IMG/VR virus record: IMGVR_UViG_3300044729_000135
Location: 1-33,512 of that record
DNA: 33,512 bases
From: a virus
Direction: 5' to 3' (one strand)
The notes below the pieces were generated by a model, which worked only from the letters and a program-made list of their open reading frames with translations, was not told the origin of the DNA and made no database searches. Numbering within the stretch: the first letter of the stretch is position 1; each line of letters starts with the position of its first letter. Both the position numbers and the translations under genes were made by a program. This document shows positions 6,469 to 15,219 of the stretch, in pieces.

Positions 6469-7085
6469 CAGTTACCCCTTTTGGTTAGCATTGCGCTGGC
6501 GATCTCCAGCATGAATTTGGTTTGCTCAATGTTCTGTGGTGGCTCTGTCCAACCCACTGTAATCTGCCCAACAAACTTATAGCTGTCTGGTGGAACACTT
6601 ACCCTGCAAGTGTAGGCCACACCCTTTTCCAAGTACCACAGACCTACCTCAGACTGAGCATAACGATACTCACCGCAGGGAATCTCGTTAGTCATCAACT
6701 TGACCACATCCGAGTTGTTGGCTGCGTTCTGACTGAATAAGCCTACATCAATGTCTTCAATCGTCTTGTCCCTGCCATCCTTGGTGTACGCTCTATACAG
6801 TGTTCTGCTGTTGAACAGTGGGTTGACTTTAAAGACTGCCACCACTGTAGCCCCCGTTCGCTTAAGAAGCATGGAGCTTGCATCATCTACCCTTGAGGTG
6901 TTGATCTCTGGCAGTTTCTGAGATTCTTTGTAGGCATCCCTCATGAACTCTTGGTTTTCCCAGAGGAAGTACCCTGCAAAGGCCACAATGCCCATTACAA
7001 GGATGGCGAACAGTTTGAAAGGCGAGTCCACATACCCGAGCACCTTGTCGAGTGTTGAGTTGGCGTTCAGCTTTTCGTCGCTCAT
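6468..7085 (-). CDS. membrane-anchored protein of unknown function, 205 aa
   Basis: Starts MSDEKLNANSTLDKVLGYVD. One transmembrane helix lies at about 25-43 (LFAILVMGIVAFAGYFLWEN). The C-terminal domain of about 150 residues should lie outside the inner membrane. Two cysteines, in EIPCGEYRYA and AYTCRVSVPP, could form a disulfide there. It overlaps both neighbours (ATGA upstream, one base with the holin), so it belongs to the lysis block. It could be a spanin-like or antiholin-like partner that senses the periplasm, but no motif proves this, and no lipobox is present. Confidence 0.65.
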   Translation of the reverse strand: MSDEKLNANSTLDKVLGYVDSPFKLFAILVMGIVAFAGYFLWENQEFMRDAYKESQKLPEINTSRVDDASSMLLKRTGATVVAVFKVNPLFNSRTLYRAYTKDGRDKTIEDIDVGLFSQNAANNSDVVKLMTNEIPCGEYRYAQSEVGLWYLEKGVAYTCRVSVPPDSYKFVGQITVGWTEPPQNIEQTKFMLEIASAMLTKRGN

Positions 7086-7531
7086 TTTCGGACGTACAAC
7101 ATATAAAGAATGATGCCGTAGATAATTAAGCCAGCAAGAATAACTGACGCCGCGCCAAGCACTAGATACTCAATGAGCCTGTCCATCTTTTCTTTTCGCA
7201 GCTTAATGGCTTTAATTGCGGCTTCTTTTTCTTCCCTGCGTCTACGGGCAGCAGCAGCTTGGAACTTCTGCCAATCAGCCCACATGCCCGGTCTGCCAGC
7301 GTAGACCATGCGCTCGCGCAATTCTTCTTCCTGTTGGCGCATTTGTTCCAGCGCCATAAATTCTTCAAGGTCAGAGCCGCCGCCCTTCTTGTTGGCACTC
7401 TCTTGAATCTTGGCCTTGTTGTCAAAGTAGTCAAAGACACGCGAGCCGAGCTGGTGCAGCTCCTTGCCGTTGGCTAGAGCGCCTTTTATTACTGCGAAGG
7501 CGGCGTTTGCTGCGGCAATTTCGGCAAGCAT
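7082..7531 (-). CDS. coiled-coil protein with C-terminal TM, 149 aa
   Basis: The N-terminus MLAEIAAANAAFAVIKGALA is amphipathic. The middle is strongly charged (EEFMALEQMRQQEEELRERM), then GRPGMWADWQKFQAAAARRR and a Lys/Arg-rich stretch. One transmembrane helix ends the protein (residues about 121-144). The GRPG-W-DW-KFQ block occurs in small proteins of other phages, usually near endolysin genes, without a known function. It overlaps the 205-aa gene by ATGA. TAAGAGG, formed by the stop of the upstream gene, supplies its ribosome binding site. Lysis accessory or DNA-ejection membrane protein are both open possibilities. Confidence 0.65.
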   Translation of the reverse strand: MLAEIAAANAAFAVIKGALANGKELHQLGSRVFDYFDNKAKIQESANKKGGGSDLEEFMALEQMRQQEEELRERMVYAGRPGMWADWQKFQAAAARRRREEKEAAIKAIKLRKEKMDRLIEYLVLGAASVILAGLIIYGIILYMLYVRK

Positions 7532-7540
7532 TTTTACCTC

Positions 7541-9619
7541 TTAGAAAAACAAAAAGAATCCAGTGTTTGCGCCAGTAATTTGCCACCCAATATTGTTTCC
7601 GCCATTTATGGATTTTGTAGCCACCCAAGAAGCCCCACCCGTTGCCGTTGACCTTGATATGCTTAAATATTCAACATCCACATTGCCAGAAGATTTTGAC
7701 AGGGTGAAGTTTGTAACGGAGGAGGACGCCAATGTAATTGTTTGTGTTGACGTTCCGCTTACGGCAAATGTGGAAACTGTAGTTGTTGATCCAGCATCAA
7801 ATGTAACTAACGATGTAGTGGCTTGGGATGATAACGTATTAAATGTATTTGCTCCGGTGATTGTATTTGCACCGGCTCCAAGCTGAAGATTATTATAGGT
7901 TTTTGTTCCTCCGGCAAATGTAATGCCAAATAATCCAATTAAAGTAATTGATGATGTTCCAGAAGTCAAAGACGCGGAAGAATTAAAAGACCAAACCGTT
8001 CCAGAGGTTGCAGTTATATTCCAAATACTTGACCCCATATTTAACGCACCCGAACTTAATACTGTTACGGATGACAAAGATATGTCATAAGAATTTGATT
8101 GGAATGTACCATTATTAACAGAAAGGAAAGACCCAGATAGAAAGCCCCCCGACAAACTTACCGTTGCATTATTGTCTACGGTTATGTTTGCATTGTTAAA
8201 TGTTGCCTGCAAAAGCTGTGTTGAATACCCGCGAAACGTAATGCTTGGCGATGACGTAAGATTTGCAAACTCATTTGTTTCCAAACTTCCGAATACGCTG
8301 GCGCCGTTTAGGTTTAAACTAACCGGAGTTTTTGCTACCGTAACCCCCAACGAATTGACCGATCCAATCCTAAATGCGGGCGATAGAGTAATAGTTATTC
8401 CAGAGGCCACCCCAGCGTCATCAATTATTGCGGTGTCTTGTAAAAGTGGGTAGTTTGATGTTGCTGGAGAACCTCCGCTAGATGCTGCCCAAGAGTTGGT
8501 TACCCAAGTTCCGCCGGACACGTTGCTCCAATAAACTGTTTTTGGCGTGCTGGTGGTTATGCTGACGTTTCCTCCAGCATCTCCAATGGATGTTCCGGTA
8601 AACGGGGAGGCTGCTCCTGCTGCGGTAATTCGCCGAAAATCAACATTGCTTAACGACACCACTGCCGCCGTAATTGTTCTTTGAATCCCACGGGTCGAGA
8701 CATCCGGGTCATCGCTGGTAACGTAAATTCGCTGAGTGACCGATGGGCCTGTAAGTTGGAGTGTTCCGGTAACCGTTAAATCTCCAGACAACTGCAGCTC
8801 AACGTAAGCGCCACTTGTTGCCGGACCAGCAACAGTCAAGCCAGCCAAGGAAGCTGTAAACGCCGTAACCGAACCGCTTGTTCTGGTTACATTAATTGAC
8901 GGCCATGTAACCCCAGAGCCACTTGGCAAAGTAATTGCCCCAGTTCCAACGGTTCCATCTAAAGTTATAACCGCCGTACCAGCAGAAACAGTTAAATTCG
9001 TGGTGTTAGTCGATGGAAATGGAGAAACATTTTTTAAAGTAATTGCAGCCGAATTAAAATTAATTGTTCTTGCATTTGTATAGTTGCTTGTTATTGCATT
9101 TGCAGTAATTGTAAAAGTGCTGAAATTTAATGTTCCGTTTGCAACATCAATATTTTTTTGCTGCGGCGATCCGCTTGTTCCAAAACACGTAATATTGCTT
9201 GCAAAAGTCCAAGTACCACCAACACCATCAAAAACCAATCTAGGAAGATTAATTCCAGAAGAAATAGTATATGACCCGCTCGTGGCGGCAAATCGCAAGT
9301 ATGAGTTACCACCGCTAAATGTAATATTTGAAGATGCGTTAAGTGAAACGTCTCCAAAAATTTGCAAATAGTTGCTATCGGAAAAAGTTATTGGATTGCG
9401 TGTTCGGCTGGTAAAAGTTAGGCTTCGACAAAATGATGTGGTTTGGAAAACAATTGTTTGGGAAGCACTTACTGGCCCCGAGTTGTTGTCAAAAATAACA
9501 TCGTCGGCGGAAGTTGGGGTAACTGCCCCCGGTGCTCCTCCGGAACTGGTGGACCAATTGCTTGTTGTATTCCAGTTTGTACTGGATGTGCCTGTGTTTA
9601 CCCAGTAGTATGTTGCCAT
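7541..9619 (-). CDS. large beta-rich appendage protein, 692 aa, low GC
   Basis: Starts MATYYWVNTGTSSTNWNTTS, followed by NWSTSSGGAPGAVTPTSADD and VIFDNNSG. This YYW-N--S--W---S-WS---GG--- P---DDV-FD opening is typical of secreted and phage beta-helix or autotransporter-associated strand proteins. The rest is a long Ser/Thr/Asn-rich beta array with recurring I-T/L-SFN, TFA and LT-SG turns and almost no Cys. No catalytic motif is visible. It is clearly richer in A/T than the terminase, portal and capsid genes, suggesting separate acquisition. It sits between the fibre gene 9630-10940 and the lysis block. A host-binding tail spike or fibre component is the likely role, inferred from composition and place. 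Confidence 0.7.
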   Translation of the reverse strand: MATYYWVNTGTSSTNWNTTSNWSTSSGGAPGAVTPTSADDVIFDNNSGPVSASQTIVFQTTSFCRSLTFTSRTRNPITFSDSNYLQIFGDVSLNASSNITFSGGNSYLRFAATSGSYTISSGINLPRLVFDGVGGTWTFASNITCFGTSGSPQQKNIDVANGTLNFSTFTITANAITSNYTNARTINFNSAAITLKNVSPFPSTNTTNLTVSAGTAVITLDGTVGTGAITLPSGSGVTWPSINVTRTSGSVTAFTASLAGLTVAGPATSGAYVELQLSGDLTVTGTLQLTGPSVTQRIYVTSDDPDVSTRGIQRTITAAVVSLSNVDFRRITAAGAASPFTGTSIGDAGGNVSITTSTPKTVYWSNVSGGTWVTNSWAASSGGSPATSNYPLLQDTAIIDDAGVASGITITLSPAFRIGSVNSLGVTVAKTPVSLNLNGASVFGSLETNEFANLTSSPSITFRGYSTQLLQATFNNANITVDNNATVSLSGGFLSGSFLSVNNGTFQSNSYDISLSSVTVLSSGALNMGSSIWNITATSGTVWSFNSSASLTSGTSSITLIGLFGITFAGGTKTYNNLQLGAGANTITGANTFNTLSSQATTSLVTFDAGSTTTVSTFAVSGTSTQTITLASSSVTNFTLSKSSGNVDVEYLSISRSTATGGASWVATKSINGGNNIGWQITGANTGFFLFF

Positions 9620-9629
9620 GAGCTACTCC

Positions 9630-10940
9630 TTATGCCTGCTGGGCTGCAGCAACCACATCCCAAAAGGCATCGGCAGCGTTGTATAGGCAGCCAATGTACA
9701 AAGTCTTGCTAAGCACAGTTGTCGTTGGTAGCGTCACACCCACAGCGCGATAAGCACCAGATGTGGTTGTCCATGTCAGCGCCCTAGCGGTCCCGTTGTC
9801 TTTGAGGCGAAGCACAAGTTTTTGACCGTCCGTGGGGGTTCCAGATGGTGCTGCAATTGTGGCTGGAACTGCCAGTGCTGTTACGTTGTACTGGTCCGAG
9901 GTGTCGCCGGTTGGAGTAATGGTCGATGCACTAGCGACTGTGCCAATGCGTTGCGTTGTACGCTTATTGGTTAAAGTCTGGGTATCTGTTGTACCAACCA
10001 CGGCGCCAGAGGGGGCCGTCACTGCGGTCATGGCGGATGTGCCGTTACCCAAAACCAAGCCAGTTAATGTTGTTGCGCCCGTGCCGCCGTTGGCTACACC
10101 CAGAGTGCCCGTGACACCAGTGGTCAACGGCAAGCCTGTTGCGTTAGTCAGGGTTGCGCTAGAAGGTGTACCAAGGGCCGGGGTAACAAGAGTAGGCGAT
10201 GTGGCAAAAACCAATGCACCAGCGCCTGTTTCGTCTGCAACGGCTGCCGCAAGATTGGCGGAGGACGGAGAGGCCAAGAAGGTGGCGACACCGGAACCCA
10301 AACCAGACACGCCCGTGGAGATGGGTAAGCCCGTTGCGTTTGTCAAAGTTGCACTGGAAGGCGTGCCCAACGCAGGCGTCACCAAAGTTGGGGATGTGGC
10401 GAGTACGTTGTTGCCCGTGCCCGTGTTGGTCACGCTCACCACTTCTTTGCTGGCGTTCAAAGCCAAAGCAGTTGAGGCGGTTAAGCCGGAAAGAGTGGTT
10501 GTGCCAGAGACGGTGACGTTGGTAAACGAGCTGCCGCCCCCGGTAGTGCTGATCTTGGTGAAGTCCGATCCGCTCCATGCGGCCAAGCAGCGCTCACCTG
10601 CAACAATTGTGATGCCTGTAGTTGGACCTGCACCGCGCAAGACAATGGAGCCCGTACCTGCGTTGATGACGATGTAGGGCTTACTCTGGGCTGGCGCCGT
10701 GATGTTTCTAGTCGTAGCCCCATTACTTGCCGTCCATCGAATAATCGCCTGCCGGGCTTGGTTGGCTGCAAGGACTGTGGTGGTAAGGGTGACGTCCGAA
10801 TCCGCGCTCAGGGTGGTCGTTCCTGCTATGGCAGAGTCCACCAGCGAGGTGATCGAATCGTTGACAACATCGCCCCATGTTCCGTCAAGTCCGCCGTCAA
10901 CTGGCAGAGCCAGTCCGAGCAATTGAGTATTTCCTGTCAT
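9630..10940 (-). CDS. tail fibre-like protein with TSPTLVTPALGTP repeats, 436 aa
   Basis: Starts MTGNTQLLGLALPVDGGLDG. GTWGDVVN follows, a common N-terminal module of phage fibres. The block FATSPTLVTPALGTPSSATL plus TNATGLP occurs twice (about residues 180-207 and 245-272). It is followed by GVANGGTGATTLTGLVLGNG, then VVGTTDTQTLTNKR, a linker often seen before a C-terminal domain. The last 80 residues form a compact beta domain (KLVLRLKDNGTARALTWTTT). It is full length with no frameshift. The next gene starts 10 bases after its stop with TAAGGAG. Function: probable trimeric fibre for host contact. Receptor unknown. Confidence 0.75.
   Translation of the reverse strand: MTGNTQLLGLALPVDGGLDGTWGDVVNDSITSLVDSAIAGTTTLSADSDVTLTTTVLAANQARQAIIRWTASNGATTRNITAPAQSKPYIVINAGTGSIVLRGAGPTTGITIVAGERCLAAWSGSDFTKISTTGGGSSFTNVTVSGTTTLSGLTASTALALNASKEVVSVTNTGTGNNVLATSPTLVTPALGTPSSATLTNATGLPISTGVSGLGSGVATFLASPSSANLAAAVADETGAGALVFATSPTLVTPALGTPSSATLTNATGLPLTTGVTGTLGVANGGTGATTLTGLVLGNGTSAMTAVTAPSGAVVGTTDTQTLTNKRTTQRIGTVASASTITPTGDTSDQYNVTALAVPATIAAPSGTPTDGQKLVLRLKDNGTARALTWTTTSGAYRAVGVTLPTTTVLSKTLYIGCLYNAADAFWDVVAAAQQA
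10130..10400 (-). repeat. two-copy repeat in the 436-aa fibre gene
   Basis: Two in-frame copies encode SPTLVTPALGTPSSATLTNA followed by TGLP. They are separated by a spacer with GVATFLASPSSANLAAAVAD. The copies differ at the DNA level at synonymous positions, so the repeat is old and kept by selection at protein level. Confidence 0.7.
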
Positions 10941-10949
10941 ACGTGTTCC

Positions 10950-12893
10950 TTACGGTGCGGATATTAATTGCCAGTCTGGATCGTCGTCAGTGTTAACCTG
11001 CGTCCACCCGGTGCCTTGAGTATTGCCGACATTTTGCCAGTTCGGGGTCTGGTTGTCAGCTACCACAACCCACGATACCGCCTGTATGTTGCTGATGTCG
11101 CCCCAGTCGGGCGTTTGGGAATCATCGATCAGGTTCCACAAGAACCCGCCAATCAGGGAGTCCGCAATCGTGGCCGACTCCAGAACCGGAGCGTTGTAGA
11201 TACTGCCCGGTGCATTGACCGAGTCCAGCATGGCTGCTACCGCCAGCACCACAGGGTTGTATATCGAGCCGGGAGGCGACACCTCATCAGTGATGTTGGC
11301 CGACTCTGCCGTCCTTGCAGCAAAAGCAGCCAAGGCTGACGCAACGTCTGTGATGGTCGCGGTCTCGACGATCCTGACAAGCGGTGTAAACGCTGCGCTG
11401 TTGGTCTCTGTTCCGGTAGCGGCCTCGGTGACTGCGGTGGGGAATGTAGCTGCCGCCCGTACTGCGTCTTGGAGCGTTGCCAGCTCAACAACCGGTGCTG
11501 AGTAGGTGGACCCCGGAGCGTTAACAGAGTCTGTCAGGGTGGCGATCTCTTGCAGGATACCCCGGAAGACCGCACTGGCTGATACTGCGTCCGAGCCGGA
11601 AACGGTCTCCACAACCGCAGCAGCAAGAGCTCGGAGGGCGCTGACCTGATCCGTACCGGTGGCAGATTCCGAAACCTGCACAGCCGCCACCATAAAGCCG
11701 CGCACAATGTCTTGGGCTGTGGATGTCTCTGTAACCTGCGATTGGAATTCGGCTGCTGCGCTGGGGGCGTCTGCGCCTGATGCGACCTCGGAAATAGCAG
11801 GCCGGGTGGTGTATCTGGCTGAATCTGTATCGGTTGCTGTTGCTGTCTCGGCAACGCTTGGGCGCGTGACTTTTTGCGGTGTGTCCGTGTCTGTGCCGGT
11901 GGCTGTCTCGGAAACTGAAGACTGTGCCGTGAAGACTGCGGCGTCTGTGTCTGCGCCCGTGGCCGTCTCGCTGACGGCAGGGTTGGCAATGTAACGGGGA
12001 GAAACCGCGTCTGCACCGGCTGCTGCCTCCAGTACTGCGACCAAATACGCTTGGAAAGCAGCGGCCAAATCAGTGATGCTGGCGGACTCCGCGACCTGAA
12101 CAGCGAAACGGGCCAGCGCGGAGATGCTGTCGGTGGCCGTGGCGGTCTCGCTCAAGGAGGGGTTGTATGTGCTGCCCGGTGCATTAAGCGCGTCAGTGAT
12201 GCTGGCCGACTCAACGATGTAAGCAAACAGGCCCTTAATTGAGTCCGTGAGATCGGTGGCAGTTGCCGCCTCTGAAACAGCCGCCAAGAGCGTTGTCAAA
12301 GCCGATACTACATCTGCTGCTGTAGCGGTCTCGCTGATGTTTGAGTTAGCGCTCAGGCTTGCGCTGTCGGCGTCGGTTCCTGCGGCGGTTTCACTGACAG
12401 ACGACTGGGCTGTCATTAGGGCGCTGTCGGCATCTGTGCCCGTAGCGGTTTCGGCAATTGCGGATTGCGCCGCTAAATTAGCGCTGTCTGTGTCCGTGCC
12501 CGTGGATGTTTCGGAAATAAAACTTTGCGCAATGATTCGCGCCAAGATCGCGTCTGTTGTTGCAGCAGACTCAGAAATAGACCGAAGGTATAGCAGGCTT
12601 GCAAAAGCCGAATCGGTGATCGTGCTAGCTTCAGAAATGTTGTTTGCAAAAACTGCTCTGGCAAACACGCTGTCCGTGCCTGTGGCTGTGTCCAGAACTG
12701 CGCTGTTTAAAGCTCCCAGTGCCGTAATACTGTCAGTTCCTGTGGCATTCTCTTGCAATACAGACCGCGCAACTAACCGGGCAAGAATTGCATCTTGCGC
12801 GGTAGATGCTTCTGTAACAGAGGCAGCGTAAACCGCCCCGGTTAAAGGCAGGGTGGAAAACGGTGCTTCTGAAAAAGTAGAAAAACCAAACAT
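10950..12893 (-). CDS. repeat-shaft fibre protein (20-residue SETATGTD repeats), 647 aa
   Basis: Starts MFGFSTFSEAPFSTLPLTGA. From about residue 22 to 570 it is made of a roughly 20-residue tandem unit of the type V-SETATGTD-DSA-----QS. About every fourth or fifth unit carries an insertion like NAPGSTYNP. The C-terminus switches to a 22-residue W-rich unit: WNLIDDSQTPDWGDISNIQA, then WVVVADNQTPNWQNVGNTQG and a shorter third copy ending DPDWQLISAP. No Cys and no enzyme motif are present. This is an extended, probably trimeric shaft with a C-terminal tip, expected to be part of the host-contact apparatus. The stop codon is part of TAAGGAA used by the next fibre gene. Confidence 0.7.
   Translation of the reverse strand: MFGFSTFSEAPFSTLPLTGAVYAASVTEASTAQDAILARLVARSVLQENATGTDSITALGALNSAVLDTATGTDSVFARAVFANNISEASTITDSAFASLLYLRSISESAATTDAILARIIAQSFISETSTGTDTDSANLAAQSAIAETATGTDADSALMTAQSSVSETAAGTDADSASLSANSNISETATAADVVSALTTLLAAVSEAATATDLTDSIKGLFAYIVESASITDALNAPGSTYNPSLSETATATDSISALARFAVQVAESASITDLAAAFQAYLVAVLEAAAGADAVSPRYIANPAVSETATGADTDAAVFTAQSSVSETATGTDTDTPQKVTRPSVAETATATDTDSARYTTRPAISEVASGADAPSAAAEFQSQVTETSTAQDIVRGFMVAAVQVSESATGTDQVSALRALAAAVVETVSGSDAVSASAVFRGILQEIATLTDSVNAPGSTYSAPVVELATLQDAVRAAATFPTAVTEAATGTETNSAAFTPLVRIVETATITDVASALAAFAARTAESANITDEVSPPGSIYNPVVLAVAAMLDSVNAPGSIYNAPVLESATIADSLIGGFLWNLIDDSQTPDWGDISNIQAVSWVVVADNQTPNWQNVGNTQGTGWTQVNTDDDPDWQLISAP
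11150..12830 (-). repeat. tandem 60-bp-class coding repeat in the 647-aa fibre gene
   Basis: More than 20 imperfect units of about 60 bp encode the ETATGTD-DSA core. Units have diverged at the DNA level, with stretches such as those near 12360-12520 still very similar to each other. Such an array can gain or lose units by recombination and change shaft length. Confidence 0.7.
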
Positions 12894-12896
12894 GGC

Positions 12897-13097
12897 TTAC
12901 TCTACTGATTGTTCCGCTTTTGGCAAGCCAAAGAACGTCCGAGCTTCTTCCTCTGAGTCAAACCAGTGCCACCCATCTGTTGGGTAGGTGTACTGATCTT
13001 TTGTTTCTCGGCGCAATTCGTAATTGGCGTTCAGCACAAAGTTTGGGCCAAACAGCAAGTCACCATCGATTTTGTAAAAGCCTGATGTATCGTCCAT
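12897..13097 (-). CDS. 66-aa small protein, unknown
   Basis: ATG 13097 is preceded by AGGA and follows the stop of the 596-aa gene by four bases. An upstream alternative start would overlap that gene without a ribosome binding site. It starts MDDTSGFYKIDGDLLFGPNF, continues VLNANYELRRETKDQYTYPT and contains DGWHWFDSEEEARTFFGLP. It is acidic and aromatic-rich, with no membrane helix. It lies between two appendage genes, so a fibre-assembly chaperone or a minor tail component is conceivable, but nothing in the sequence proves it. Confidence 0.65.
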   Translation of the reverse strand: MDDTSGFYKIDGDLLFGPNFVLNANYELRRETKDQYTYPTDGWHWFDSEEEARTFFGLPKAEQSVE

Positions 13098-13101
13098 GTT
13101 C

Positions 13102-14892
13102 TTATCCTGTAACTGTCCAACCCTTTGCCGTAGCAATAGTTGGGTCGTCTGTTGCTGTGCCGTAGTTGCCAGTGACTGTAATGGTCTGGGATGTTACTGT
13201 GGGCAGGTTAGTGTAAATCTCATTCAACGCAGTAGCTGACAGTTTGCAGCTTGCAACGCTAAACGTGAATCTAAAGTCTTTTGCTTCAATTCTTGCCAAG
13301 CTGTTGCAGATGTTAAACATGCTTGCAAAGCTTCCTGACGATGTAACCGCTGTTGTTGTTAAAGCTGGAACTGCGGCAAGACTGTTGCAACTATTAAACA
13401 TAAAACTCATGTTTGTTACAGCAGCAGTATTAAACAGCGGTACTGTCTGAAGGGCGTTGCAACCGTTGAACATGGTACTCATGTCTGTAACAACAGAAGT
13501 ATTAAACAAAGGCACTGTTTGTAAACTGGAACAACCGTTAAACATAGTGCTCATGTTTGTTACAGCAGCAGTATTCAATAAAGGTACTGTCTGTAAACTG
13601 GAGCAACTGTTAAACATAGTGCTCATGCTTGTTACAGCAGCAGTATTCAATAAAGGTACTGTTTGCAAACTGGAGCAACTGCTGAACATATTGCCCATGT
13701 TTGTTACAGCAGCAGTATTAAATAAAGGTACTGTCTGTAAACTGGAGCAACCGTCGAACATATTGCCCATGTTTGTTACAGCAGCAGTATTCAATAAAGG
13801 TACTGTTTGTAAACTGGAACAACCGTTGAACATAAAGCTCATGCTGGTAACGGCTGCGGTATTAAATAAAGGTACTGTTTGTAAGCTACGGCAACCGCTA
13901 AACATCTGGATCATGCTCGTTACAGCAGCAGTGTTAAATAACGGTATGGTCTGCAATCTAGAACCACTATCAAACATCTGGTCCATGTTTGTAACGGCAG
14001 AAGTGTTAAAAAAAGGTACAGTCTGCAAGCTGCTGCAACTGTTAAACATACTGGTTGTGCTTGTTACAGTTGTAATTGTGCTGGCAATTTCTACGTTTTG
14101 TAATTCGCGTAAATTTCTAAATAAAGCGGAAAAAGATGTAATTGACCCTAACTGATTTAGCCTTACACGTTCAATATAGTTGTGGCGAACTGTGGTAGCC
14201 GAAGCCCCCAATGTTAATGTTGTAATGGTTGACGCTGCATAAGCCAAATCTAACCAGCCTGTAACATATCCGTTAGCCAATCCTGATTGGTTGTGTTTTA
14301 CAAACAAGTTAATGTTTGTTAGGTTTTGACCGGCTTGTGGTGTAATTGTTACTGTTGCAATCCTATATGGAAGCAACTGACCTGTACCGTCATTGGTCAA
14401 CGCAAGGGCAGAGCCTCCAGATGTTGCTGCAACTTGGAACGTGTTTGCGGTTGCGTTGATGACAAAATAAAACTGTCCGTTTACGATGCCCGTGGTCGTG
14501 GTAATGTTAAAAAACCTGACCTGCATACCGTCTGTGTAGCCGTGGGCTGTACGACTAACAAGATCGCCAGTATCAGTAAATGTTACAGGTGCTTCTGTGC
14601 CCACCAAATCGGTATCAGAATAACTGTATTCATAGTTAGCTTGCGCGCCCGATGTGTAACTTGTTGTTGTGCCGTCACCATAATCTACGGTGTACGCGCC
14701 TGCCACGTTCATAGCAATAAAGTTGCCACCATCAGGCCAGACTGCGTACAAGCCACGCACTCTGTTATCGCCGCTGTTGGCCTCACAAGCAGGCCAGCTT
14801 GGGTTTCTACTCCAAGGCGCAACAGACGGAAACGTCTTGGCCGCAACGTCAGTGTTGTTGCTGGCGTTGTTGTTTAAAAAGCGTACTGACAT
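13102..14892 (-). CDS. BspA-type leucine-rich repeat surface protein with PKD-like domain, 596 aa
   Basis: The N-terminal half begins with a WPACEANSGDNRVRGLYAVW segment. A PKD-like stretch, AYTVDYGDGTTTSYTSGAQA, and further beta-rich parts follow. From about residue 281 to 505, nine near-identical 24-residue units of the form LQTVPLFNTAAVTNMGNMFS plus SCSS follow each other, with degenerate units at both ends. This is the BspA/DUF285-type leucine-rich repeat with the -MF--C-SL signature, best known from surface proteins that bind host or matrix ligands. A short beta C-terminus closes the protein. Placed among fibre genes, it probably acts as a receptor-binding element. No protease or glycan-hydrolase motif is seen. 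Its start overlaps the upstream stop by one base. Confidence 0.85.
   Translation of the reverse strand: MSVRFLNNNASNNTDVAAKTFPSVAPWSRNPSWPACEANSGDNRVRGLYAVWPDGGNFIAMNVAGAYTVDYGDGTTTSYTSGAQANYEYSYSDTDLVGTEAPVTFTDTGDLVSRTAHGYTDGMQVRFFNITTTTGIVNGQFYFVINATANTFQVAATSGGSALALTNDGTGQLLPYRIATVTITPQAGQNLTNINLFVKHNQSGLANGYVTGWLDLAYAASTITTLTLGASATTVRHNYIERVRLNQLGSITSFSALFRNLRELQNVEIASTITTVTSTTSMFNSCSSLQTVPFFNTSAVTNMDQMFDSGSRLQTIPLFNTAAVTSMIQMFSGCRSLQTVPLFNTAAVTSMSFMFNGCSSLQTVPLLNTAAVTNMGNMFDGCSSLQTVPLFNTAAVTNMGNMFSSCSSLQTVPLLNTAAVTSMSTMFNSCSSLQTVPLLNTAAVTNMSTMFNGCSSLQTVPLFNTSVVTDMSTMFNGCNALQTVPLFNTAAVTNMSFMFNSCNSLAAVPALTTTAVTSSGSFASMFNICNSLARIEAKDFRFTFSVASCKLSATALNEIYTNLPTVTSQTITVTGNYGTATDDPTIATAKGWTVTG
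13388..14050 (-). repeat. 72-bp tandem repeat array (24-aa BspA LRR units)
   Basis: Units recur every 72 bp, for example AAAGGNACT at about 13508, 13580 and 13652. Most units differ at only a few positions. The array remains in frame throughout. High DNA identity suggests recent expansion or ongoing gene conversion. Confidence 0.85.
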
Positions 14893-15218
14893 TACGACAC
14901 CTCAGAGCCAAACAATCCAAACGCTACGTTAGCCGTCCCCGCATAGACCGTCACCACATCCGTAGTAGCAAGCGATACACCAAGCGTTAAAAACACCGCA
15001 GAGCCAGCGTTGATGGCCGAGTCGTAGACGATGTAGTGCTGGTTAGCAAGCGTAGCGCCAGCAGGTCTTACAGCCACACGAAAAGTGGTAGACACGCCAA
15101 GATTGGCAATGGACAGCGTAGAGCAAACTGCGCTGGTTGACGCTGGCACTGTGTACAGTGTTGTGTTTGTTGTTGCCGCAGGGTTTGATTGACCCAATAC
15201 TTTGTAAGCCGTTGCCAT
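14892..15218 (-). CDS. small beta-rich structural protein, 108 aa
   Basis: Starts MATAYKVLGQSNPAATTNTT, continues LYTVPASTSAVCSTLSIANL, and contains RVAVRPAGATLANQHYIVYD. It is beta-rich with a TTLYTVP block shared with the 112-aa protein at 1499-1837. It starts one base after the stop of the 69-aa gene, with a GGGGG-rich ribosome binding site, and its stop overlaps the BspA-type gene by one base (TAATG). Proteins of this type are common between fibre genes of uncultured phages and are probably virion components. No specific function is known. Confidence 0.7.
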   Translation of the reverse strand: MATAYKVLGQSNPAATTNTTLYTVPASTSAVCSTLSIANLGVSTTFRVAVRPAGATLANQHYIVYDSAINAGSAVFLTLGVSLATTDVVTVYAGTANVAFGLFGSEVS

Positions 15219-15219
15219 A

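Noticed and set aside
13388-14050. CRISPR-like regular repeats
   Set aside because: The 72-bp period is coding, has no distinct spacers and translates into in-frame leucine-rich repeats.
13102-14892. Possible diversity-generating retroelement target in the BspA-type gene
   Set aside because: No reverse transcriptase, template repeat or adenine-biased variable repeat is visible in the window.
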